Source: Mesorhizobium sp. PAMC28654 (lineage in GTDB: Bacteria > Pseudomonadota > Alphaproteobacteria > Rhizobiales > Rhizobiaceae). Taken from it: DNA of 64,000 bases. Location: positions 5,999,001 to 6,063,000 of the forward strand of contig NZ_CP085135.1 of the NCBI RefSeq assembly GCF_020616515.1, read 5' to 3'. The notes below the pieces were generated by a model that was not told the origin of the DNA, searched no databases, and saw only the letters and a program-made list of their open reading frames with translations. The first letter of the stretch is position 1. Each line of letters starts with the position of its first letter. Positions 38,001 through 44,423 of the stretch are shown here, in pieces. The position numbers and the translations under genes were made by a program.

Positions 38001-39003
38001 GTCCGACTTCTGGCGCACCGGCCTCGGCACGGATCCGATGGACCAGACCATCGCGCCGCAGGCCTATGACGAGCCGAAGGCCAAGAAGGATGCGTTCGGT
38101 GCCTTGCAGAAGGCGCCCGACGAGCGGCGCTGGAGCTATTGGGCGACCGCCGGCGGCAGCACCGGCCAACTCGCTGGCAACGCGGCCGTCGGCAGTGCCG
38201 AGACCGTCTACCAGGGCGGCAGCTTCGCCGCGGGCTTCGATTCCGTTGGCGATCCGGACGTCATGATGGGCTTTGCCATGGGTGGCGCGGCTACCTCCTT
38301 TGCCGTGCCGGATCGAGCCACCAGCGGCAATATCATCGGCGGCCAGGTCGGGGCCCATCTCGCCCGCAAATGGGACCAGTTCTACATCAATGGGGCGCTC
38401 GCCTTCGGTCTCTACAACAACAACATCGACCGCGACGCCAGCGTTCCCGGCTCGAACGCACCGCTCGACCCGATTGCCGGTCTCCCGACCGAGCACTGGA
38501 AAAGCAATTTCCTGAGCGCCGGCTTGGGCACAAGCATGGAAGCCGGCTGGCGGCAGACGGTGGGCGAGGGCGCCATCACGCCTTTTGCCGGAGTGCAGTT
38601 CTCGATGCTGTCGATGGACGCCTTCAACGAGACCTCGATCGGCGGGGGCGCGCTTGGCCTCAGCTTCGACAGCCGCGCGGTCCTGTCGCTGCCGGTCTCG
38701 CTCGGCCTGCAACTCGACACGACGGTGGACGTCGGCAACGGCAAGTCGCTGCAGGCCTGGGGCCGGGCAGCCTGGGTGCATGAGTTCGAGCCGGACCGCT
38801 CGGTCAAGCCGGAGTTCCAGGCAGCTCCCGGCTATCCCCTCGTCATCCAGGGCGCCGCGGCCGCCGAGAATGCCGTTGCGGTCGACGCCGGGCTGAAGAT
38901 GAACCTTGCCAACAACACCTCGATGTTCACCACCTTCGACGGCAAGTTCGGGCAGGGCGTGCAGACCTATGGCGGCAATGTCGGCTTCAAGGTGAACTGG
39001 TAG
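32089..39003 (+). CDS. giant glycine-repeat autotransporter
   Basis: A 2304-residue type V secretion protein. A long signal peptide (LRRSARSSVFGLLTASILLLPVGRAFA) leads into about 200 non-repetitive residues. About 20 repeats of the form AQS-[IVL]-GGGGG-x-GG follow (about residues 237-1627), each preceded by a beta-helix-like rung (for example VTVNNTGTITT, then YGIFAQS). A spacer and a C-terminal beta-barrel (about 2005-2304, from WSYWATAGG) end in FKVNW. The passenger should be a long beta-solenoid on the cell surface. ATG 32089 is preferred to 32002. The function may be adhesion. Confidence 0.9.
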   Translation: MKNISVPVIGLKALRRSARSSVFGLLTASILLLPVGRAFALAVGDQVYNPKSDSFETIVQIPSPPNGWVVTSVIVDGKTTFNAFIVTPPDVGTTYVSGGTTYKVLSYDTTTVDGQTYYTGIVVENETDSSNPKTTLNAYQIGVQVDGGALGGDGSGGTVTQGNDVRFVDNRTGSNGSGGSNAYGIKIDFGILGSLTIGVSGSDGQPGGNGPKIIDTLPSTDSYSSSDTGKAAVEISSVGGDGGKGGDSYGNQKARQGGAAGQGGDITLTSAATITTNASGADGIHVMSKGGQGGAGGSGYIFSQGGSGGPPTTGGTVIVNNSGQITTNQEKSVGIFAQSIGGGGGAGGDSFGIVGLPGSASAGGDGGMVTVGNTGVIETKGARSYGIWAQSLGGSGGDAGDAGGIVALGNKLGSGGGTGNTATVNNNAGGSITTYGVGAFGILAQSIGGGGGDAGGAGGLVAIGGDAGSGGDGGTVIVTNAAGNVIRTFGGSDTSVTELGPAITDVGADAIVAQSIGGGGGNGSGSGGLVAIGGEGSAGGGGGTVSVTNDGTLITIGPKARGIFAQSIGGGGGNGGDSGGLVAIGGKGSSTSNGGTVTVNNTGTITTAGTAIQAESIGGGGGDGGSSAGLFSIGGSGGGGGDGLGVTVNSSGRLTTSGDNSVGILAQSLGGGGGNGGGSYTAGAPISIAIGGAGDKGGNGGSVEVNHVATPGDLSHLVTSVINTGTRTTNGQGQTVVTGNKAYGVFAQSVGGGGGRGGLAVSIANGTSGAGASFAIGGSGGLGGNGEDVTVNYKGYITTQGDSAYGIFAQSVGGGGGDGGGAVAVSGGGAFSFGLAMGGKGGVAGDGDIVTVNTAGGTIETFGLQSYGIFAQSVGGGGGNGGFAGGGTLGAVAMTVTLGGDAGTGGLAKAVTVNNASTIITHQNGAIGINAQSLGGGGGNGGFAISGAIAVGAVSAAVGGHGGGGSNGGTVTVDNQGDITTSGDKAYGILAQSVGGGGGNGGSAVAFTLGVSPDPAEIPTVAVSISVGGGGGDGSIADIVHVTNGGSITTHGTDAHGIWAQSIGGGGGIGGYAASGSMTIGGGANIEVAVGGTGGKGETAGAVIVDAGKDSDGNIIADSIITTFGIGANGIRAQSIGGGGGDGGFAVGVNIGINNSELLQGNIGVTVGGSGGVAGDGSTVTVNNWSGIRTYGDNAVGIYAQSAGGGGGDGGNAITGVLGWANATSSSAQTVNISVAVGGKGGAAGDGEDVTVHNYGSIETGLDTQTVDAEGDPIITGNSAYGIFAQSIGGGGGIGGRANSINVLVGKGDAPPDAQTNIAMSVAVGGDGGGAGNGGHVAVTNSGDIVTNASLSDGIYAQSVGGGGGAGGNGLLGTGELIPVPVALIANVLMGKTKIYSNLGIAVGGNDGSTGTGGLVEVTNTGDITTKGSNSNGIFAQSVGGGGGVGGKANIGATGTLGIGGRGTSGGDGGIVTVTNNGNGKIETFGAASNGIFAQSVGGGGGVAGNVDRVLESAMGPIPALNLGIGLAFGQGAGDGGSGKDVTVEGNGAIITHGSSSAGIFAQSVGGGGGILGTLGNELIPGIHDVTNWAVGSNGDAGDSGIVHVNYAGAIDTYGDGSIGIFAQSNGGTKDTTQQYLGTAGNVTVDLTGSVVTHAAGTDAIVAQSKAVEGNGDIAINLNSTNGLVKGGATDATHVGVGVWIIDGATNTISNKGTITTASGTAGGWAILSGVGNEDVTNYGTVTGSFDLGTGANSFTNKAGATFNAGSYAQLGGDNLFTDSGYFSPGGDGNVMTTNLDGNWNQSSTGIYKLDVDLDPGSDLINVSGTADLNGAVAVNILNPAAAKPGSQDFLILYAHDGVTHDGLKLNALPSAVAQYQLQFPDSDNVYLNVDINFAPIGLTRNQTLIGNAVNAIQTGQPPASFNKIAAALFYVPTLGQLGGVYDSISGEGVSGVQQPQFDAYGTFLSSMTRQSDFWRTGLGTDPMDQTIAPQAYDEPKAKKDAFGALQKAPDERRWSYWATAGGSTGQLAGNAAVGSAETVYQGGSFAAGFDSVGDPDVMMGFAMGGAATSFAVPDRATSGNIIGGQVGAHLARKWDQFYINGALAFGLYNNNIDRDASVPGSNAPLDPIAGLPTEHWKSNFLSAGLGTSMEAGWRQTVGEGAITPFAGVQFSMLSMDAFNETSIGGGALGLSFDSRAVLSLPVSLGLQLDTTVDVGNGKSLQAWGRAAWVHEFEPDRSVKPEFQAAPGYPLVIQGAAAAENAVAVDAGLKMNLANNTSMFTTFDGKFGQGVQTYGGNVGFKVNW
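32800..37100 (+). repeat. coding repeat array in the autotransporter passenger
   Basis: About 20 imperfect units of roughly 150-300 bp, each with a GCGCAGTCG(A/G)TCGGCGGCGG-type core. Lengths vary because of insertions between rungs. Long minus-strand frames over this region are shadows of the biased codon pattern. Confidence 0.85.
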
Positions 39004-39113
39004 GGGGCTACTGAACAATTTCCGATTTCAAATGAGTTGTGTATCGGGAGTTAAAGAGTCCTAGACATCCTCTTTGCCCTTTGATTTTGTAAAAAAGGGT
39101 TTGGGGGATAATT

Positions 39114-39743
39114 ATGAAGTTTCGAGTTTTTGTATTCGCGGTATTTGCCGCGACCGTTTCCGGTTGCCAATACAAGGCGGAGCCGCTGCCGATTGCCTCT
39201 TACAATGTATATTCATCCTACGGCGACAAGCTGCCGGGCAAATACCTGCTTTATGTGGACCCAAGTGCACTGAGCCGTGACATAAAGCCGTCTGACATGA
39301 ACTGTGCGGCTCACACGTTTCCGCTTGATTTGCGATCCGGCTTCAAGGGATCGGTTAGCAAGACCTTCGCGACTCTCGTCACCGAGCTGCAGCTCGTCGA
39401 GCGGCCCGTCGATCGAGCTGATCTGGCTGCTCAGGGTGCCAAGGGAATGATCATCGTCAAGGGTGAAGAGTTCGATGGCCGGCTTCGCGTCGTTCCAGGG
39501 TTCTGGACGGTCGGGATGGAAACAGAAGTTCAACTTGCAGCATCGATCATCGTCGATGGGCCTAAAGGCCGGCTCCTGGGCTCCACCGTTGCAGGGGAAG
39601 GAAATGCCCAAGGTGACGCGGGTGCATTCTGTGAAGGCGGAGCAAAGGCGCTCATTGATTCAGCCGAAAAGGCGTTGAAGCAGACCGTCGGACGACTGGG
39701 CGAGGCTCTTACGAACTCGGAGCGTGTCCGGAAGGGATCTTGA
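39114..39743 (+). CDS. lipoprotein of unknown function
   Basis: A 209-residue protein with a lipoprotein signal: MKFRVFVFAVFAATVSGC, lipobox VSGC with Cys at 18. The mature part has alternating strands (KGMIIVKGEEFDGRLRVV, TEVQLAASIIVDGPKGRLL) and a C-terminal helix (ALIDSAEKALKQTVGRLGEAL). The pattern resembles lipoproteins of the LptE/YajG type, without clear membership. It lies 110 bp after the autotransporter and may assist it, but this is only positional. Confidence 0.65.
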   Translation: MKFRVFVFAVFAATVSGCQYKAEPLPIASYNVYSSYGDKLPGKYLLYVDPSALSRDIKPSDMNCAAHTFPLDLRSGFKGSVSKTFATLVTELQLVERPVDRADLAAQGAKGMIIVKGEEFDGRLRVVPGFWTVGMETEVQLAASIIVDGPKGRLLGSTVAGEGNAQGDAGAFCEGGAKALIDSAEKALKQTVGRLGEALTNSERVRKGS

Positions 39744-39755
39744 AATCTCGAATGT

Positions 39756-39840
39756 GCCCGTGGGGCCCACGGCACGGGCTGCGCTATCCAGGCATGCCTT
39801 TTTCGGCGCCGATGCGGCGGCCGCAGACGGCCGCCGCATC
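39756..39840 (+). terminator. two hairpins after the lipoprotein gene
   Basis: GCCCGTG (39756-39762) pairs with CACGGGC (39773-39779). GATGCGGCGGCC (39811-39822) pairs perfectly with GGCCGCCGCATC (39829-39840), loop GCAGAC. A CTTTTTC lies between them. Confidence 0.6.
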
Positions 39841-39953
39841 GAGATCTGATCGAGTGGCCACTTCGTTCATTTAAGGTAGAAGTGGCCGGCCAGTCGGCGG
39901 TGCGCGTCGGCTGTGCCAACGGGATCCGCGACGAATGGATGCTCAGTGACGGG

Positions 39954-40358
39954 CTATTGCATGGCGGAGGGGTTCATCCACAGGAACTCCCAGACGTTGC
40001 CGTCGGGGTCCTCGATGTGGCGGTTGAACATGAAGCCGAGATCCTGTGCTGGATTAGGATCGGCGCGGCCGCCCGCCGCCACGCCTTTTTCGATTGTGGC
40101 ATTGACCTCGTCCTTGCTGCCGACGGTGAGCGCGATCAGCATCTGGCTGTCACGCCTGGCGTCACCGATCCGCCGCGCCGTGAACTGGCTGTAGTGCTGG
40201 TGCGTAAGCAACATGACCCCGATCGCGTCGGAGAACATGATCGAACTGGCCTGATCGCTCGAGAACTGGGGGTTCAGCGAGCCTCCGATCGCGAGATAAA
40301 AGTTTGTCGCCGCCTGCAGATCGCGCACCGGCAGATTGAGGAAGATCATCTTGGTCAT
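39954..40358 (-). CDS. VOC family (glyoxalase/bleomycin-resistance fold) protein
   Basis: A 134-residue protein starting MTKMIFLNLPVRDLQAATNFY and ending HIEDPDGNVWEFLWMNPSA, with the two-beta-alpha-beta-module layout of vicinal oxygen chelate proteins. The Glu near the C-terminus (WEFLW) is a usual metal ligand. The substrate is unknown. It is divergent from a TetR gene with palindromes in between, so it is probably the TetR target. Confidence 0.8.
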   Translation of the reverse strand: MTKMIFLNLPVRDLQAATNFYLAIGGSLNPQFSSDQASSIMFSDAIGVMLLTHQHYSQFTARRIGDARRDSQMLIALTVGSKDEVNATIEKGVAAGGRADPNPAQDLGFMFNRHIEDPDGNVWEFLWMNPSAMQ

Positions 40359-40385
40359 CGGTCTAAGCCTTGCCTTCGTTGACGG

Positions 40386-40450
40386 GTACTGGTCAGTCCA
40401 GTACTGTGGCTGACAGCTATCATGCGGGAACGGTACCGTCTAGTACTGGT
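40386..40450. promoter_or_regulatory. TetR operator cluster
   Basis: GTACTGG-TCAGT-CCAGTAC (40386-40404) is a perfect palindrome. ACGGTACCGT (40429-40438) and a half-site TAGTACTGG (40441-40449) follow, between the divergent VOC and TetR genes. Confidence 0.7.
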
Positions 40451-40461
40451 AATGGGGCGAC

Positions 40462-41094
40462 ATGAAAATCGACGGTGAGACCAGATCGGCCCGCAAGGAT
40501 CGTGAAATCATTCAGGCGGCCACGGCGGCGTTCATCGGCAAGGGTTACGACGGAACCAGCATGGAGGAGATCGCCACCAGGGCGGGGGCTTCCAAGCAGA
40601 CCGTCTACAAGCATTTCAAGGACAAGGAGACGCTTTTCGCCGAAGTCGTTCTGGCGACCGCGACCCAGGCCAACGATGTCATTGAATCCGTGACGACACT
40701 CCTTTCCGAGGCGAAATTCCTGGAGGGTGGCCTGCAGCAGCTTGCCCGGCGATTGATAGCGATGCTCATGGATGAAGAGTTGTTGAAGCTGCGGCGCCTG
40801 ATCATCGCCAACGCGGATCGGATGCCGCAGCTTGGCCGCGGTTGGTACGAGAAAGGTTTTGAGCGCATGCTCGCCTCGATGGCGTCATGCTTTCAAAAGC
40901 TCACCAGTCGAGGCTTGATGAAGACCAATGACCCCCATTTGGCGGCCAGTCATTTTTTTGGAATGCTTCTGTGGATCCCGATGAACGAAGCGATGTTCAC
41001 AGGAAGCAATCAGCGCTCGAAGGCCGAACTTGAACGGCACGCCGATGCCTCGGTCGAGGCGTTTCTCGTCGCCTATGGGGTGCAGCCGAAATAG
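40462..41094 (+). CDS. TetR/AcrR family regulator
   Basis: A 210-residue regulator. The N-terminal helix-turn-helix is MEEIATRAGASKQTVYKHFKDKETLF. The C-terminal domain (about 80-205) is of the AefR/AcrR type (LRRLIIANADRMPQLGRGWYEKG). ATG 40462 follows GGGGCGAC. It is divergent from the VOC gene and shares its operator region. An IS630 copy begins 100 bp after the stop. Confidence 0.85.
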   Translation: MKIDGETRSARKDREIIQAATAAFIGKGYDGTSMEEIATRAGASKQTVYKHFKDKETLFAEVVLATATQANDVIESVTTLLSEAKFLEGGLQQLARRLIAMLMDEELLKLRRLIIANADRMPQLGRGWYEKGFERMLASMASCFQKLTSRGLMKTNDPHLAASHFFGMLLWIPMNEAMFTGSNQRSKAELERHADASVEAFLVAYGVQPK

Positions 41095-41196
41095 TCGCGT
41101 TGCCGCAGTCCTCGTGCGGCCTTCTCCGCGTGGCGCTTGCGGTGGATGAGAACGCCTAAATGTCGCGCGACCCTTGCCTTTGGCGACCGTAATCTA

Positions 41197-42250
41197 GAGC
41201 AAAATCCGAGCGGATAGAATCGATAGGGGTTTCGTTGGGATTGGAAATCTGATTCAGCATATCTGCTGGATTCGGAGGCCGGCATGGCATGGCGAAATCC
41301 TTATCGGAAGATTTGCGGGCTCGGGTGGTCGCAGCGGTTGATGGCGGCCTGTCGCGACGGGCGGCAGCGGCGCGATTTGGCGTGGCGGCGGCAAGCTCGG
41401 TGCGTTGGGTCCGGGAATGGCGCGAGACCGGAGCCACCTGCGCAAAGCCGCAGGGCGGCGACAGGCGGTCCCACCGCGTTGAAGCGTATCGCGACATCAT
41501 CCTGGCGGCGATCGAGAGGCGGGTGGACATCACGCTGGTCGAACTCGCCGAGTTGCTGCGACAGGAGCATGGCGCGTCGTTTGCGACGAGCACGATCTGG
41601 CGGTTTCTCGATCGTCACTCCATGACCTTCAAAAAAAACGGCGCACGCCAGCGAGCAGGAGCGGCCAGACGTGGCGGCGCGACGAAACGCCTGGTTCGAC
41701 GCCCAGCCCGATCTTGATCCCGAGCATCTGGTCTTCATCGACGAGACCGGAGCCTCGACAAAGATGGCTCGACTGCGGGGGCGCACGAAGCGCGGGATGC
41801 GGTGCCGATCGCCAATCCCGCATGGCCATTGGAAGACGACGACGTTCACCGGCGCCCTGCGCCTCACTGGCATGACCGCGCCAATGGTCCTGGACGGCCC
41901 GATGACTGGCGAATGGTTTGTCGCCTATGTCGAGCAGGTTCTCGTGCCGACGCTGCGGCCCGACGATGTCGTGATCCTCGACAACCTGCCGGCGCACAAA
42001 AGCGCAGCCGCCCGTGTGGCGATCGAAGCAACCGGCGCAAGGATGATGTTCCTCCCGCCCTATTCCCCCGACTTCAACCCGATCGAGAACGCCTTTTCCA
42101 AGCTGAAATCGATTCTACGCAAAGCCGCCGCACGAACCGTCGCGGAATTGTGGGATACCATCAGCGCCGCACTGCCTTGCTTCACACCAACCGAGTGCGC
42201 CAACTACTTCGCCGCAACAGGATATGAGCCGGAATGATCAGATTCTGCTC
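41197..42250 (+). mobile_element. IS630 family element, copy 2
   Basis: 1054 bp, flanked by TA at 41195-41196 and 42251-42252. It is identical in all reading frames to copies 1 and 3, in direct orientation with copy 3. Its right end is 67 bp before the photolyase start and may have replaced that gene's promoter. Confidence 0.95.
41289..42237 (+). CDS. IS630 transposase, two frames joined by slippage
   Basis: Same product as in copy 1. The first frame runs 41289-41717, and the second enters at the A8 run (41631-41638) and ends at 42237. The second frame directly after the run reads KKTAHASEQERPDVAARR, linking to the DDE domain. Confidence 0.9.
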
Positions 42251-42317
42251 TAGTTCATCGGATGTATGGGTCGGTGGCGCTCGCAGGGCGCGTCGCGGAC
42301 CGCTCCGGAGTTGCCTG

Positions 42318-43748
42318 ATGACCAGCAATGATGCCCCTATCCTCGTCCTGTTCCGGAACGATTTGCGGATCCGCGACAACCGGGCGCTCGCGGCGGCCGC
42401 CGCCACGGGCCGGCCCGTCGTGCCATTGTTCATCCTCGACGAGGAGGGCCAGGGGGCGCGCCGTAGTGGCGCGGCCAGCCGTTGGTGGCTGCACCATTCG
42501 CTCGACGCTCTGGCGCGAGACCTGGACGGACTGGGCGCGCGGCTCATCCTGCGGCAGGGCGCGACGCAAGGGATCGTCGCCGAGGCGCTCGAAGCGACGA
42601 GGGCCGGCTCGGTGTTCTGGAACCGCCGCTATGCGCCGGCCGACATAGCGACGGACAAGGCCATGATGGCGAAGCTGCGCGAAGACGGCTTCGTGGCGGA
42701 AAGCTTCGAGGGCTTCCTGCTGCATGAGCCGTTGAGGCTCAGGACGCAGGCGGGCGATTTCTACAAGGTGTTCACGCCGTTCTACCGGAAGCTGTCGGAA
42801 CTGCAGCATCGCCATCCGGTCGACGCGCCGGCTTCACTCGCCGGCTGGAAGGGGAAACTGCATGGCGATCCGCTCGGCGCGTTCGCGCTGCTGCCGGGCA
42901 GGCCGGACTGGTCGGGCGGACTTTCCGAGCGGTGGCAGCCCGGCGAGGAGGGCGCTTTGCGCCGCCTCGAAACCTTCGTCGACGACCACCTCGACGGCTA
43001 CGCCGAAAACCGTGACTTTCCAGGCGAAGACGGCACGTCCGGGCTTTCGCCGCATCTCGCGCATGGCGAGATCACGCCGTTCCAGATCATGGCCGCCGTC
43101 AGCAGCAAACGCTCGGCGGACGCCGAAACCTTCAGAAAGGAGGTCGGCTGGCGCGAGTTCTCCTACCACTTGCTCTTCAACCTGCCGAAAATCGACAGGG
43201 AGAACATCCGCGACGAATTCGATGCCTTCGAATGGCAGGGCGCCGAAGCCGAGATGAAGGCATGGCGGCGGGGGCTGACCGGCTACCCAATCGTCGATGC
43301 CGGCCTGCGCGAATTGTGGCGCACGGGCTGGATGCACAATCGCGTGCGCATGATCGTGGCGTCGTTTCTGGTCAAGGACCTGCTGATCGACTGGCGAGAA
43401 GGCGAGGCGTGGTTCTGGGACACGCTGGTCGACGCCGACGCGGCGAGCAATCCCGCGAGCTGGCAGTGGGTGGCCGGATCGGGCGCCGACGCCGCGCCCT
43501 ACTTCCGCATCTTCAATCCGGTTCTGCAGGGCGAGAAATTCGACCCCCGGGGCATCTATGTCCGCCGCTACGTGCCGGAACTCGCCGGGCTGCCCGACAA
43601 GTACATCCACCGTCCCTGGGAAGCGCCGGCGCAGGTGCTGCGACAGTGCGGGCTGACGCTCGGAAAGGACTATCCGCACCCGGTGGTGGACCATGCCGTG
43701 GCCAGGGACAGGGCCTTGGCGGCCTATCGCAGCGCGCGCGGGCAGTGA
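42318..43748 (+). CDS. phrB: deoxyribodipyrimidine photolyase
   Basis: A 476-residue class I-type photolyase that repairs UV-induced cyclobutane dimers with light, using FAD and an antenna pigment. The N-terminal antenna domain starts PILVLFRNDLRIRDNRALAA. The FAD-binding domain includes GEITPFQIM, VGWREFSYHLLF, WRRGLTGYPIVDAGLRELW, TGWMHNRVRMIVASFLVKDLL and ASWQWVAGSGADAAPYFRIF. ATG 42318 has CGGAG 7 nt upstream; an earlier in-frame ATG lies in the IS630 end and is rejected. Confidence 0.93.
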   Translation: MTSNDAPILVLFRNDLRIRDNRALAAAAATGRPVVPLFILDEEGQGARRSGAASRWWLHHSLDALARDLDGLGARLILRQGATQGIVAEALEATRAGSVFWNRRYAPADIATDKAMMAKLREDGFVAESFEGFLLHEPLRLRTQAGDFYKVFTPFYRKLSELQHRHPVDAPASLAGWKGKLHGDPLGAFALLPGRPDWSGGLSERWQPGEEGALRRLETFVDDHLDGYAENRDFPGEDGTSGLSPHLAHGEITPFQIMAAVSSKRSADAETFRKEVGWREFSYHLLFNLPKIDRENIRDEFDAFEWQGAEAEMKAWRRGLTGYPIVDAGLRELWRTGWMHNRVRMIVASFLVKDLLIDWREGEAWFWDTLVDADAASNPASWQWVAGSGADAAPYFRIFNPVLQGEKFDPRGIYVRRYVPELAGLPDKYIHRPWEAPAQVLRQCGLTLGKDYPHPVVDHAVARDRALAAYRSARGQ

Positions 43749-43775
43749 CATTCCTTCCGCCGGGCGGGCTTCGCC

Positions 43776-44333
43776 TCAGCCAGGCAGCAAACCCATCGCC
43801 AACTCGATCAGCTCGAGCTGGTAGCGCTTTTCGATCTGCTGTCCCGCGAAGACGAGACGGTAGATGATCGGAGCAACCAGCAGGTCTATCAGCCGATCCG
43901 GGTCCGGTGCGGGCTCGGATCGGCCGGTTGCACGGTTCACCAGCACCTCAAAATTCGCCTGGGCGTATCCGGCGGCGCGGCGCGCGAGCGCCGTATTGGC
44001 AACCCGTTCCTGGATCAGCGCGAAGCCGACGCCCGTCGAGATGTCGTCGACGAAGCGTTCGGGCCATATTTCCAGATCGCCCCGCAACGACCCGGAATCA
44101 GGAAGGTCGGCGTCCGGCCGGAAACGCTCCGCGGCGACATCGGCCAGGAGCTCGCCGACCGTCCCCCATCGCCGGTAGATGGTCGACGGCGTGACGTTCG
44201 CCCGTTCGGCGATCATCGGCACGCTGAGCTCAACGGTTTCGATTTCGGCCCTGAGGGCTTTTACGGCCTCATGAACGGCTTTCTGTATCCGCTCGCTGCG
44301 TCCACCCGGTCGGATCAGGGGAGGGCCGGACAT
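43776..44333 (-). CDS. TetR family regulator
   Basis: A 185-residue regulator: RSERIQKAVHEAVKALRAE, then VPMIAERANVTPSTIYRRWGTVGELL (helix-turn-helix), and a C-terminal domain with LIDLLVAPIIYRLVFAGQ typical of the TetR C-terminal-11/16 groups. It is convergent with phrB and divergent from the FtsI-like gene. A 12-bp palindrome lies just upstream of its start. Confidence 0.85.
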   Translation of the reverse strand: MSGPPLIRPGGRSERIQKAVHEAVKALRAEIETVELSVPMIAERANVTPSTIYRRWGTVGELLADVAAERFRPDADLPDSGSLRGDLEIWPERFVDDISTGVGFALIQERVANTALARRAAGYAQANFEVLVNRATGRSEPAPDPDRLIDLLVAPIIYRLVFAGQQIEKRYQLELIELAMGLLPG

Positions 44334-44345
44334 GGTAAAAAACCG

Positions 44346-44357
44346 TTAATCGATTAA
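44346..44357. promoter_or_regulatory. operator-like palindrome
   Basis: TTAATCGATTAA, a perfect 12-bp palindrome, 13 bp upstream of the TetR start and 67 bp before the FtsI-like gene, so it could control both. Confidence 0.55.
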
Positions 44358-44423
44358 AGCTAAGGAATTGCATTAAGGCGACGGGCAATGCCCCTTCGCA
44401 TCGACTGACCAAGGCCTTAGCAG

